DNA of 64,000 bases from Maribacter_C sp947494565. Its GTDB lineage: Bacteria; Bacteroidota; Bacteroidia; Flavobacteriales; Flavobacteriaceae. Shown here piece by piece: positions 45,807-55,038 of this stretch. Within the stretch, counting starts at the first letter, position 1. The number at the start of each line of letters is the position of its first letter. The position numbers were made by a program, and so were the translations under genes. The stretch lies in assembly GCF_047345415.1 (NCBI RefSeq), contig NZ_JBLFEP010000003.1, positions 930,001 to 994,000 of the forward strand, in the 5' to 3' direction. The notes under the pieces are model-generated. The model ran no database searches. It was given only the letters and a program-made list of their open reading frames with translations, and was not told the origin of the DNA.

Positions 45807-46367
45807 ATGATCAAGCTTAAACCAAAAAAAGGAAAATTGCTAATTGCAGAACCGGCGCTCACCGGCGACGTTGCGTTCAATAGATCGGTAGTACTTATTG
45901 CCGAGCATAATGACGAGGGCTCTGTGGGTTTTATACTGAATAAACCATTGGAGTATCATATCAACGACCTTGTCACGGAAATCTTCGTTCCCTTTCGGGT
46001 GTACAATGGTGGGCCAGTAGAACAAGACAATCTTTATTTCATACATACGGTACCGCATCTGATCAGCGATAGCATTGAAATTTCGGATGGTATTTTTTGG
46101 GGAGGGGATTTTGAAAAGACCATTGAACTGATCAATAGAAAAGAAATCTCGGAAGAAGATATCCGTTTCTTTTTGGGCTACTCGGGCTGGGCCTCGCTTC
46201 AACTGGATGAAGAGCTTTCCTCCAACTCGTGGATCGTGGTCAAAAACGAATACCAAAGTGAGATTATTAGAAAGTCGACAGCCGCATTTTGGAAAGAAAA
46301 AATGCTTCAACTCGGTGGCGATTATCTTTTATGGTCCAATGCCCCTGAAAACCCTAGTCTGAATTAA
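45807..46367 (+). CDS. YqgE/AlgH family protein
   Basis: A 186-residue cytosolic protein with the YqgE/AlgH pattern: KGKLLIAEPALTGDVAFNRSV at the start (abbreviated in use here to LLIAEPALTGD) and the FFLGYSGWASLQLDEE segment in the second half. The fold is known, the biochemical role is not; AlgH affects alginate regulation in Pseudomonas. Its stop codon shares bases with that of the convergent aminotransferase gene. Confidence 0.92.
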   Translation: MIKLKPKKGKLLIAEPALTGDVAFNRSVVLIAEHNDEGSVGFILNKPLEYHINDLVTEIFVPFRVYNGGPVEQDNLYFIHTVPHLISDSIEISDGIFWGGDFEKTIELINRKEISEEDIRFFLGYSGWASLQLDEELSSNSWIVVKNEYQSEIIRKSTAAFWKEKMLQLGGDYLLWSNAPENPSLN

Positions 46368-47209
46368 GTAAGTCTAGAAAGAGCGTTCAGTTTACCCAGC
46401 AGATCCGTGGCGACCTTGCGCTCGAAGTCCTTCTTTCTATATTTTGTGATGGATCGAATACCCGATATGGAATTGGTCATAAACAGCTCATCGGCCTTTT
46501 GAAGATCAAAAGGCGAAATGGAATATTCTTTTAAGGTATACCCCTCTAGTTTCCCTAGAATTTCGATGATCTTTTTACGTATGATGCCGTTTAGGCAGCC
46601 ATCTTCTATCGGCGGGGTAGTTACTACGGTACCGTTCACCATAAAGATATTTCCGTTTAAGGTCTCGGTAATCTGTTTGTTGGTATTCAAGAGAAGGCAA
46701 TTTTGATAGCCGTTTTCCCGTGCATAAATACTTCCTACCACATTGATGACCTTATTATTGGTCTTGAGGGTCGCCGTGAGATCATCGTTGACATAAAAAT
46801 CCTTGAAAAGCTCGATTTCGTAGGGTCCTTCCGCCATGGTGTAGAAAGGCGCCTTTAAAGGGTTACATTCAATACAATAAGAAACCTGGTTCGAATCAGG
46901 CAAATAAAAACCGCCTCCATTCCGAAAGATCGTTAAGCGGACCCGTGCTGGCGAACCGTTCAGGGTATTGGCCGTTATGGTCTTGATGATCTCCTCCTGC
47001 AAAAATTCCATAGTGAACTCCATCGGAATCGCCATTCGCAGTATGCGCATAGAAGCCATCAAGCGCAAATAGTGATCTTCCCAAAAAATAACTTTGCCAT
47101 CGACTACGCGTAGGGTCTCAAACAGCGAATCGCCATAGCGGAGGCCTCTATTTTCGTGGTTTAGAAAAGTAGTGGTGGCGGGTAGCAACTGCCCATTGTA
47201 ATTTACCAT
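46364..47209 (-). CDS. Class IV aminotransferase (PLP-dependent)
   Basis: A 281-residue fold-type IV enzyme. Conserved features are RGLRYGDSLFETLRV near the N-terminus, a Lys for PLP in the TLKTNNKVINVVGSIYA stretch, and the SGIRSITKY-type C-terminus. Relatives are branched-chain and D-amino-acid aminotransferases and aminodeoxychorismate lyase, and I cannot choose among them from motifs alone. I prefer the ATG at 47209, since the domain begins there; a start at 47266 would add 19 residues with no family support. Confidence 0.85.
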   Translation of the reverse strand: MVNYNGQLLPATTTFLNHENRGLRYGDSLFETLRVVDGKVIFWEDHYLRLMASMRILRMAIPMEFTMEFLQEEIIKTITANTLNGSPARVRLTIFRNGGGFYLPDSNQVSYCIECNPLKAPFYTMAEGPYEIELFKDFYVNDDLTATLKTNNKVINVVGSIYARENGYQNCLLLNTNKQITETLNGNIFMVNGTVVTTPPIEDGCLNGIIRKKIIEILGKLEGYTLKEYSISPFDLQKADELFMTNSISGIRSITKYRKKDFERKVATDLLGKLNALSRLT

Positions 47210-47293
47210 TCCGGTCGATTTATAAAGGGGTGGAAAAGTGTCATAAAAAAACCTTGACATATTCAAGGTTCGAACATAGCGTGTTCGCTTGTA

Positions 47294-47677
47294 TTATTTA
47301 GATCCCAGAACCTGCTTTAAATCACTTACTTGGTTCTCCCATAGCATCTTGGCTTCATCGATCTCATCTTCGTCGGCAAAATCAGTAATAAAAAGGGAAA
47401 CGTCCTTGGTGATTTCATCAACGATGATCTTCATTTCGAAGTAGGTATCGTCATCACTTTCTTCCCAAGCAAATTTGACGAACTCATCACTTTTTCTTTT
47501 GAGCATCTTGGCCTCTTCTTCCGACCCGTCCCAAATAAAACTGAAAATCTCGCCCCGCGAGTTCACATTGTCCGCGAACCACTCAGAGAGGCCCGAAGGT
47601 GTCGCCAGATATTGGTACAACATCTGGGGAGATGATTGTATAACGAACTCCAGTTCAAATTTGGTTTTATCGCTCAT
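47294..47677 (-). CDS. START-like domain protein
   Basis: A 127-residue acidic protein of the START-like (AHSA1-related) group: FELEFVIQSSPQMLYQYLATPSGLSEWFADNV is the typical opening (key part: YQYLATPSGLSEWF). Bacteroidetes commonly encode this short form next to a class IV aminotransferase gene, as here. The function is unknown; a hydrophobic ligand or a client protein is the usual guess for the fold. Confidence 0.87.
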   Translation of the reverse strand: MSDKTKFELEFVIQSSPQMLYQYLATPSGLSEWFADNVNSRGEIFSFIWDGSEEEAKMLKRKSDEFVKFAWEESDDDTYFEMKIIVDEITKDVSLFITDFADEDEIDEAKMLWENQVSDLKQVLGSK

Positions 47678-47765
47678 GCTTTCATTCGATTTAGTATAAG
47701 CAATATATATATTTAAATAAGATTAAAAAATAAAAGTATGAGAATAATTTTTTGATTGGTGAATG

Positions 47766-47796
47766 TTGACGGAGCGAAAATTAAACTTTATATTTG
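47766..47796 (+). promoter_or_regulatory. Promoter of the tRNA-Met gene
   Basis: TTG (47766-47768), 20 bases, then TATATTTG (47789-47796). Both elements match the Bacteroidetes model, and the tRNA 5' end is 35 bases further on. Confidence 0.65.
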
Positions 47797-47830
47797 CAGC
47801 CGTTTAAAAAACCGTTACGGTTGAAAACAA

Positions 47831-47904
47831 GGCGAGGTAGCTCAGCTGGTTAGAGCGTCGGATTCATAACCCGGAGGCCGCGGGTTCAAGTCCCGCTCTC
47901 GCTA
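47831..47904 (+). tRNA. tRNA-Met (anticodon CAT)
   Basis: A 74-base cloverleaf: acceptor arms 47831-47837 and 47897-47903 (with G-U pairs at both ends of the stem), a D-arm with GCTC/GAGC, an anticodon loop TTCATAA at 47862-47868 and a T-arm GCGGG-TTCAAGT-CCCGC at 47880-47896. CCA is not encoded. The base pair next to the anticodon loop is an A-C mismatch. Elongator Met is the best call. A lysidine-modified tRNA-Ile with the same CAT cannot be excluded; initiator features are absent. Confidence 0.85.
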
Positions 47905-47920
47905 CTAGTATTTAAAGGGA

Positions 47921-47948
47921 AACCCAAGATTCAAGTCTTGGGTTTTTT
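47921..47948 (+). terminator. Terminator after the tRNA gene
   Basis: Arms AACCCAAGA and TCTTGGGTT around a 6-base loop, followed by TTTT. It lies 17 bases after the tRNA and marks the end of the core block. Confidence 0.85.
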
Positions 47949-48888
47949 GTTTCTGTACAACATATGTACAACATTTTTAATTTTTATCCAATTATTTTAA
48001 ACTATTCTATTTGACATCAAATTTTGGACACATCTCTTATATAGGGTTCAATTCTAACTATTAAATCAATTCGGAACAACCAAAACTCAAATTGGGTTTT
48101 GATAGAAATGTTAATTTGAATGATTAAAAAAAAGGGCTCAACTTTAACTCTTTACAAAAGGTGTAGTTTGTAAAGGTTGCCCTTTAGAACTAACTTTACG
48201 CTAAATCATTCTCGACCATTATTATTACGAAAAAACTCATTATTAAACCAAAGGAAACGATAAAAACCTATCCATAGGTTCTATTTTTATGGTGACTCAA
48301 ACAGCAAAACTTTTTTGCTGAAGTTAAATTTTTCACTTTTATCCTCAAGCATAATATGAAGCCATGTCTAAATTCCCACCTAACCTTTCTTTAACATATA
48401 ATGTTATTTAGAATCACCACCGACCGGGTTTGAGAGCTGCAAGGCCTCATGGAGTATAGTAGGCCTTATTTACTAGAGTATGACGGCCTCGAGTTCCAGC
48501 ATCCACCATCAAGTCCAACTGGCTTACGATTTAAGACATAATATGAACAGGTTTACTTAATGGACTTTGTTATTTTAAAGCACTTGGACTTAGTAGTTCA
48601 TTAAAATGAAAGATAGTTTAAATAGCAATCAAGATTTAATGATTGTAATTATCAAAGTTAAATTCAGTTGGTGAAACTTACGCTAGATAACGTCATAAAT
48701 TTAAAAGCTCTACTTAATTTAAACCTCGATAACAGGGAATTTGTGACCATTTTGTTCTTGTATTCAAAAAATTCGCTTTGGATGAAAAGAAAGAAGTCGT
48801 TGTAGAACTGGATGAGGAATCCGGTAATCGAAACCTTTCCTTGAAGGTTGGTCATGAAATCATTAACAATCCAATACACTTCTAAACC
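47949..48888. other. AT-rich gene-poor stretch after tRNA-Met with relic features
   Basis: No intact gene of credible size is seen. Contents: a direct repeat TGTACAACAT separated by one base (47955-47975 area); a hairpin with imperfect arms at 48132-48187; a short inverted repeat AACCTAT-CC-ATAGGTT (48265-48280); a GC-richer patch with AAGGCCT/AGGCCTT arms (48441-48467); and a decayed coding stretch at about 48660-48875. The last is read in two frames, where one segment (VINLKALLNLNLDNREFV) is followed in another frame by LDEKKEVVVELDEESG and a stop at 48884. It looks like the decayed end of an inserted element. Confidence 0.5.
48132..48187. repeat. Imperfect inverted repeat (large hairpin)
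   Basis: Outer arms AAAGGGC and GCCCTTT and inner arms TTTACAAA and TTTGTAAA pair around an 8-base loop, with an unpaired stretch on the left arm. It could be a terminator-like or attenuator structure. No T run or gene end marks it clearly. Confidence 0.4.
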
Positions 48889-49428
48889 ATGAAAATAAAG
48901 ATACTGTTAATAGCACTTTTCATTATGCCTTTTGCCTTTTCCCAAGGTAGCAACTATGCTTCTTCTATAGGCATAAGCGGCGGTTATGCTGAGGACGGGT
49001 TTGGGGTCATGGGCACCTACAATTATCATTTGAACCGAAATCGATATGCTCAATTAAGTGTATTCGCAGCTATAGCAGAGGAAAAAGGCTCCTTCAATAT
49101 TCCTTACAATATTTTTACTGTGCAACCGGGCTATTTTATAAGGGTTTGGGAACAAAAGAATTTTAAAAAGTATGCACTCAACCTCGGAGGTGGGGCCATC
49201 TTCGGGTACGAGGTCATAAACAATGGAAATAGTCTATTGGAAACTGGAGCTGTAATCAACGCCAAAAGCCAATTCATATATGGAGGTTTCGTTGGGTTGG
49301 AAGGGGAAATAACGCTTAGCAATGATTTTTCATTGTTGATAAAAGCGAATGAATATTACCATGTGAATAGTGACGTCGGAAACTTCTATCCCTACGCGGG
49401 TATAGGATTACGCTATTTTTTGTTTTAA
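48889..49428 (+). CDS. Conjugal transfer protein TraO-like
   Basis: A 179-residue protein with a signal peptide (about 1-18, ending AFSQ) and a beta-barrel-like body with alternating patterns and a terminal aromatic residue (RYFLF). It matches the TraO family of Bacteroidetes conjugative elements: GISGGYAEDGFGVMGTYNYHL near the start and PYAGIGLRYFLF at the end (key parts). TraO is an outer-membrane part of the mating apparatus. Here it stands with a TraQ-like gene 5 bases downstream but without the upstream tra genes (traG-N), so it is a relic of an element. Confidence 0.7.
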   Translation: MKIKILLIALFIMPFAFSQGSNYASSIGISGGYAEDGFGVMGTYNYHLNRNRYAQLSVFAAIAEEKGSFNIPYNIFTVQPGYFIRVWEQKNFKKYALNLGGGAIFGYEVINNGNSLLETGAVINAKSQFIYGGFVGLEGEITLSNDFSLLIKANEYYHVNSDVGNFYPYAGIGLRYFLF

Positions 49429-49433
49429 ACCAA

Positions 49434-52400
49434 TTGAAAATGAAAAATCAATATACACCTACCAAAATCATAATGGGTCTTTTAACCCTAGTTTCCATTC
49501 TTGTATTTGCTTGCAGCAAGAATTTTGAGGATGTCATTTTGGACGATTTTGATTTTAGCTTTTCGGGAGAACATCCAGAAGAAAGCTTTCTTTTCGAAAG
49601 TAGCAGAACATCTTTTTCCTTGGTTCCTGAAAAAGAAATCTCCACGGTCGATTATTACTTAAAGTACACCAGTTTTAATGCAAGGGGGTACTTTTTGAAT
49701 ATGGAAGGTGATACCCTTAGGCAAAATGATACTCTAAATATCAAAAACCGTAACTGGGCATATAATTATGTTGCCATCGATACAGGTGCCCATAGGGTAA
49801 AGTTTACAGCATGGGATTCGAACTTGAGAACAAAGGAGATTGAACTTCTATATAATGCCAAATTCGCAAGCTTTAGTTTTTTACTAAATAAAGGAGTCAA
49901 CGTATTTATAATCAATTCTAAAAACCCCGTAAATATTACCCTTTTAAGAGATAAAGAAACCGAGAATCCTGAAAATAAAAGTGACTTTGAAGTAACGTAT
50001 CAGATTGAAAATGGGACTGGAAAACTCTATTCTGGAAATGAAATTTTTGACGCAGGAAAGCCATTTAACTTACCAAAAGGAATTTCGGAATTAAGCTACC
50101 TACCGGAAACTTTAGGCGAACACAAATTGATTGTAACGGCCAAAGCTCCTGATGGTGCCTCTTTGACCGAGCAACTACTTTTGAATGTCTTAAATCTCGA
50201 TTTCACAATCAATACGACCGCTGCATCCACTCAAGTGGAGTTGGATACAAATCTGGCCATTGCAATAGACCTTAAAACCCAAGATGAAGAATCGGATGTA
50301 GCATACGAAATAACTCATTCGTTTGCCACGACAAGTAAAGGGAGTGGAACTGTTCGAGACCACAATGGCGGTGTTATGGAACCAGGCCAATTTCGAAACG
50401 TTGTACCCAACTCCTACAATTACACATTTACTAGTACTGAATTGGGTAAAAGAAAAATATACTTTGATATAAGGGATTCCAACGGACAGACCAAACGTGA
50501 TAGTGTTGAAATTGAGGTTGCCAGTATACCTTTTACCTTCTCAGGAAACTCGGAAAGTAATTCCGTTTTTGTGAACGAACGGTCGCAGTTCAATTTTAAT
50601 ATTAAATCTAACGGGAATACAGAAAATATAGAATACAATCTTACCTATGAAATCTTGGAAGGGAATGGTAAGCTTACTGGAATCAATGGAAACAACATCC
50701 AAAATTCGACGGATTATCCCGTTGAGTTAGGAAATTTTTCATTGTTCTATTACCCCAAAAGCATCGGCTCCCATCAGGTTTCATTTTTGATCACGGATAA
50801 TTACGGCCAAGTAGTAGGCCCTGTAATCATCGATTTGGAAACAAAACAGAATGATTTTCAAGTAAATATTACACCATTGAAAACATCTGAGTTTGCAAAC
50901 ATTCCTGTAAATGTGATTATCGATATAGACGAGGTTCCCGATGGAGCAAATGCGAACTATGAGGCCTTCTATTCGTCAGGTAGGAATAGTGCTATTTGGG
51001 TAAATGGGACGGAATATGGTCCTGGGGAGAAATTTCAGTTGAACCCCAACGAGAATAATGTGGTCTATACGGGAACGGAAGCAGGTCGGCATGATATCGT
51101 GCTAAGTGTGGAATCGGATGCTGGTGTAACCCATACTGCAAGCACAACGATAAACTACAATCAGGTCGATTTCTTGTTTACGGCGGGAAGTCAAAAATCT
51201 GATATCTCAATTGGGGAGACCACTTCCTTGAACTTCAACATTTCCGAGAGCATCGGTTCTTCGGACTATACAATGCGCTTCAGTTTAAATGGTAACGCTT
51301 TGATTCGAAACGAAAGTGGGATGGAAGTAAGTGCTGGAAATATTTATGATATGCCAAAAGGCAATTTCAACTGGACTTTAGAAGGTACAGACGAGAGCAA
51401 TATCAATTTGATTTTCTATGTGCAGAACGATACTGGTCTTGAAAAAACGGTTACAGTATCCATTTCGGTAAGTCCAAAGAACTACAATTTTACTGCTAAT
51501 GCCACCGAATCAGAAGCATTCACAAATGAAGAAGTGGATATTAATTTTAATATATCCGAGTTGGATATTGGTGGTGATACCTATGTGATGTACTACTCTT
51601 CAGGAAGTAGCAATGGTGGTTTTGAGTATCTGGGAACCACTTATGCGGCTGGAGAAAGTTTTACCGTGCCCATTGGTTCGTTTCAAGGAAAATATATTGG
51701 AATTTCAGAATCCAATCACAATATCGAGTTTACTGTTCGATCCTCTTCAGAAGTAGAAAAAACAGCAAATATCAATATTGATTATGAGAAATATGAAGAA
51801 TTATTTGATTTAACGGTAACACAACCGTCAGTCGACTTATTTCAAGATCAGCCATTTCCGTTTTCATTTGTAGTAAATGGAACAGCTGGGCACAACCCTG
51901 AGGTGACCTATGAAATGACGTTTGATTTTGACGGTATAAATGCAGGTTATATAGTTCATAATGGGCAAACTTACAGGGCTGGTGAAATAATTCCTTTAGA
52001 ATATGGTTCATCAAGATTAAACTTTACACCCTTGACCGATGAAAGCTTCATTATTAATTTCAGTGTTGAAAATTCTACTGGCATTTCACAGACTGCAAGC
52101 GAGTCCGTTATCATTCTAAAAAGACCAAAGGTAGCAGTAAAGGGAGAAAAGCACAATGTAAGTTGTGGAGGTCTTAATGGATGTGACTATCAAGTAAGAA
52201 TCTACACTTGTTTTGACACCAATTGCTCGGAAGCATATAATGGCGCTACGTTACAACAAGTAGAAATTCGAATATACAATCGTTCCGATAGAAGATGGGA
52301 TACAAAACTATTTAACTACGATGATGCTCAGGGTTCAGGTGTTGAACGTTTTTTTCTCTTAGAGGAAGAACCGAGTGAGGGCAAACTTAAATATTTAGAT

Positions 52401-52478
52401 CAGCGATATGAAGTTCGGGTATTCGACACAAATGGACAATGGAGTGAAAAAGCAACTGGCAACATCATCAGGGTATAA
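49434..52478 (+). CDS. Giant TraQ-like conjugal transfer lipoprotein with tandem Ig-like repeats
   Basis: A 1014-residue lipoprotein with lipobox ending at C27 (ILVFAC). After an N-terminal part with FEDVILDDFDFSF there are about eight tandem beta-sandwich-like units of roughly 95-100 residues. Each has a recurring FTINTTAAS / FTFSGNSES / FLFTAGSQK-type start and an end with DSNGQT, DNYGQV or ESDAGVT. The C-terminal 110 residues contain four cysteines and differ from the repeats. In flavobacterial conjugative elements, long TraQ proteins of this build follow TraO. The repeats suggest a surface stalk. It looks intact and starts 5 bases after traO. Confidence 0.65.
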   Translation: MKMKNQYTPTKIIMGLLTLVSILVFACSKNFEDVILDDFDFSFSGEHPEESFLFESSRTSFSLVPEKEISTVDYYLKYTSFNARGYFLNMEGDTLRQNDTLNIKNRNWAYNYVAIDTGAHRVKFTAWDSNLRTKEIELLYNAKFASFSFLLNKGVNVFIINSKNPVNITLLRDKETENPENKSDFEVTYQIENGTGKLYSGNEIFDAGKPFNLPKGISELSYLPETLGEHKLIVTAKAPDGASLTEQLLLNVLNLDFTINTTAASTQVELDTNLAIAIDLKTQDEESDVAYEITHSFATTSKGSGTVRDHNGGVMEPGQFRNVVPNSYNYTFTSTELGKRKIYFDIRDSNGQTKRDSVEIEVASIPFTFSGNSESNSVFVNERSQFNFNIKSNGNTENIEYNLTYEILEGNGKLTGINGNNIQNSTDYPVELGNFSLFYYPKSIGSHQVSFLITDNYGQVVGPVIIDLETKQNDFQVNITPLKTSEFANIPVNVIIDIDEVPDGANANYEAFYSSGRNSAIWVNGTEYGPGEKFQLNPNENNVVYTGTEAGRHDIVLSVESDAGVTHTASTTINYNQVDFLFTAGSQKSDISIGETTSLNFNISESIGSSDYTMRFSLNGNALIRNESGMEVSAGNIYDMPKGNFNWTLEGTDESNINLIFYVQNDTGLEKTVTVSISVSPKNYNFTANATESEAFTNEEVDINFNISELDIGGDTYVMYYSSGSSNGGFEYLGTTYAAGESFTVPIGSFQGKYIGISESNHNIEFTVRSSSEVEKTANINIDYEKYEELFDLTVTQPSVDLFQDQPFPFSFVVNGTAGHNPEVTYEMTFDFDGINAGYIVHNGQTYRAGEIIPLEYGSSRLNFTPLTDESFIINFSVENSTGISQTASESVIILKRPKVAVKGEKHNVSCGGLNGCDYQVRIYTCFDTNCSEAYNGATLQQVEIRIYNRSDRRWDTKLFNYDDAQGSGVERFFLLEEEPSEGKLKYLDQRYEVRVFDTNGQWSEKATGNIIRV

Positions 52479-52496
52479 CCTGCTAGGAAGTAATTC

Positions 52497-52982
52497 TTAG
52501 TTTTTACTGTAGCTAATTGTGACTATGACATCTGTATCTCCTAAGTTATCATTGGTTTCAATAACGAGCTTGGTTTTGGTCAGTTCTTGGATTCGCATTT
52601 CATTTCTAGTATCGAACCGTATCAAGGTATTGTCAATAAGCTCGTACCTAGCTTCTTCAATATTCGAAAATTCCGTGTCTTCTTCACAAGGAAGACCATT
52701 GTCATTAATACTATAATCTCCTTTTTCTCCATCAGCTCGTGCCGTAAAAAATGTGAGGTTGTCTTTGATGCATTGCCGAATTTCTTGGGTGTTGAAAAGG
52801 TCTATATTTACGGTTCCATCGCCATTGATGTCAACTGCCTTATTTGTAGTAATTGATGTATATTCCCATTGGCCTAATAAGGCTTCACTCCTATCAGATT
52901 CTGAGACACTATCATCGTTTTTTTTACAGGATGAAAGAATCATAAATATCAAGACAAGAAGCGAAAAAAAAATCGTTTTCAT
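52497..52982 (-). CDS. Lipocalin-like lipoprotein
   Basis: A 161-residue lipoprotein with lipobox ending at C19 (ILSSC). The motif LLGQWEYTSI near residue 35 and the following strand-rich body fit the lipocalin-like group common in Bacteroidetes, which forms a small barrel for a hydrophobic ligand. A DINGDGTVNIDLF segment could bind calcium. It is transcribed toward the TraQ-like gene. The ligand and role are unknown. Confidence 0.7.
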   Translation of the reverse strand: MKTIFFSLLVLIFMILSSCKKNDDSVSESDRSEALLGQWEYTSITTNKAVDINGDGTVNIDLFNTQEIRQCIKDNLTFFTARADGEKGDYSINDNGLPCEEDTEFSNIEEARYELIDNTLIRFDTRNEMRIQELTKTKLVIETNDNLGDTDVIVTISYSKN

Positions 52983-53404
52983 AGAAATACATTATAGGTG
53001 AACTATATAAAGATAACGATTTGACATGGCCTATCGTACGCCTCCAAACTCCTGCTATTAGACAGCAAGCGCAAATAGACAAAGAAAAAAATGCCTGCTT
53101 GCCTTTGTTAATAGATATTAGTGTTCTAAATAGCTAAAACCAAAAGAATCCGCATAAGTGACTTATCTTAAAGACCTAGCCCTGCGACCATCAATATAAA
53201 AACTGCAAGAACATGGAAATGGTAGTAATAAAACCACCAACATATTGAAATTAATTTTGTATGGTACTTATTATTTTTTCAAGCTTAACAAAGGTGAAAT
53301 TTGAAAATTAAAACCTTCAGTTCTACTCCTTTTATGAAAACTTCCAAAATGTAATTTAGTCCAAGAATATAAATAAGCACACTTAAATTCTTTAAATTCA
53401 AAAC
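52983..53404. other. AT-rich intergenic region, nothing recognised
   Basis: 422 bases between the lipocalin-like gene and the phosphopantetheinyl transferase gene. There is no reading frame of interest on either strand, no clear terminator and no repeat. It separates the conjugation relic from the natural-product block. Confidence 0.6.
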
Positions 53405-54067
53405 CTAAAAGCAATCGTTAAAGACTAATTCTTTAACTTGGCATGAATTACTTTTCCAATCCAAACATCCACGAACAGCTATGTGACAGATATAGCTTTT
53501 GTCCACAATTAACTGTTTTAATGAATATATCTCGGCATTCAATACACTTTGATTTGCTACTACTTCAAAAGATTTAAGTGGTAAGTGAAAACCCATACCA
53601 TTAGCCTTAATCACAGCTTCTTTTTGTGTCCAATACGTATAAAAAGCATTTTCACTATTATTCAAATCATCCAACAAGCCCCATTCATTTTGCGTCATTT
53701 GATGTTTGAAATCATTAATGTTTACAGGTTTAATAAACTCAATATCAACTCCAATTTCTCCAGAAGTTGTTATTGCACAGATAGCAATTTCTTTAGAATG
53801 TGAAATACTGAATTGAATCATTTCATCATCAATATAAGGTTTTTTATAAATGGTATAGTTAATCGGTAAACAACTATTTTTTTTGTAGCAATGTTCTAAT
53901 CCATACTGCAGTAATAATCTTCCTAAAAGTGATAATTGCGAATCTTGCCAACGTCTGAAACTTAACACCTTCCTTTGAAAGTCATCCGGGAATCTTGATA
54001 AATAATTTTTAAAGAGGGTATGGTGGAATTCGTAACTTATATAAGAATAAAAAACATGTATTTTCAT
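53405..54067 (-). CDS. 4'-phosphopantetheinyl transferase (Sfp type)
   Basis: A 220-residue enzyme that moves the phosphopantetheine arm of CoA onto carrier proteins. The two Mg/CoA motifs are present: GVDIE at 106-110 and WTQKEAVIKANG at 146-157; the SISHS motif is at 87-91. Length and motifs fit the Sfp/Gsp type, which activates NRPS and PKS carrier domains. It is the leftmost sign of a natural-product locus that continues to the right edge. It is divergent to the ABC ATPase gene across a 223-base AT-rich gap. Confidence 0.9.
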   Translation of the reverse strand: MKIHVFYSYISYEFHHTLFKNYLSRFPDDFQRKVLSFRRWQDSQLSLLGRLLLQYGLEHCYKKNSCLPINYTIYKKPYIDDEMIQFSISHSKEIAICAITTSGEIGVDIEFIKPVNINDFKHQMTQNEWGLLDDLNNSENAFYTYWTQKEAVIKANGMGFHLPLKSFEVVANQSVLNAEIYSLKQLIVDKSYICHIAVRGCLDWKSNSCQVKELVFNDCF

Positions 54068-54290
54068 ATTAATGGTGAACTACGTACAAATAGAATAAAA
54101 CTGAAGTTATAAGGAAATCTGTTAATATTCTATTAAAACTAAATTTGTTGAAAACCGTCAGTAAACAATCACCTTTATTGTTAATCGCTTTTACTACAAA
54201 TTAATGATAATTAAAGTGATTTTAGAGCGATGTAACAACAGAAGACTGATAAAAAAGCGATAGTTTTTTGGAAAGTGAAATCAATAAAAA

Positions 54291-54983
54291 ATGATACAGA
54301 TTCAAAATTTGGAAAAGAGCTTTAGAACTAAGGATATGGAAACCATAGCTTTGAACAATGTGAATTTGAAAGTAGAATCAGGGGAATTCGTAGTCATTAT
54401 GAGACCTTCTGGTTGTGGAAAATCAACTTTATTGAATATTATAGGCCTTTTAGATAATTTCACGGAAGGGAGCTATCAATTTGCCGGGAATGAGGTGGCC
54501 AACCTTAAGGAAGGGCAACGGACTGAATTACGAAAGGGTAATATGGGATTTGTTTTTCAGAGCTTTAATCTTATTGAAGATATCACCGTTTTTGAAAACG
54601 TTGAGCTTCCTTTAATTTATTTAAAAGAGAACAAAGTCAGCCGAAAGAAAAAAGTTATGAAAATCTTAAGACATTTGAAAATTGATGATAGGACAAAGCA
54701 TTTTCCAAACCAACTTTCTGGAGGTCAACAACAGCGTGTGGCAATTGCCCGGGCACTCGTGACCAACCCAAAACTTATCTTGGCGGATGAACCTACTGGT
54801 AACTTAGATTCAAAAAACGGTCGTGAAGTCATGGCTCTTCTGACCCAAATGAGTCAAGAGGGAACAACAATAATAATGGTAACTCACTCAGTTCTCAATT
54901 CTCAATATGGACATCGAGTAGTAAACCTGTTTGATGGACAAATTGTCGCACAGAGGCGAAATAAGGCCATGGATTCTAGATAA
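54291..54983 (+). CDS. Orphan ABC transporter ATPase (MacB/LolD type) with altered Walker A
   Basis: A 230-residue ATPase with LSGGQQQRVAIARALV (signature), LILADEPTGNLDS (Walker B) and the H-loop MVTHS, all typical of the MacB/LolD subgroup. Walker A reads RPSGCGKST at 38-46: the first Gly of GxxGxGKS/T has become Arg38 (codon AGA at 54402-54404, one G-to-A change from GGA). No permease gene follows, although this subgroup usually sits with one or more FtsX-like permeases. It may therefore be a decaying part of an exporter. It is the only plus-strand gene in this block. Confidence 0.85.
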   Translation: MIQIQNLEKSFRTKDMETIALNNVNLKVESGEFVVIMRPSGCGKSTLLNIIGLLDNFTEGSYQFAGNEVANLKEGQRTELRKGNMGFVFQSFNLIEDITVFENVELPLIYLKENKVSRKKKVMKILRHLKIDDRTKHFPNQLSGGQQQRVAIARALVTNPKLILADEPTGNLDSKNGREVMALLTQMSQEGTTIIMVTHSVLNSQYGHRVVNLFDGQIVAQRRNKAMDSR

Positions 54984-55038
54984 AAATAAGGTTTATCAAA
55001 CCTAATGTCTCGACAATCAAACAAATCAATTTTAAAAA

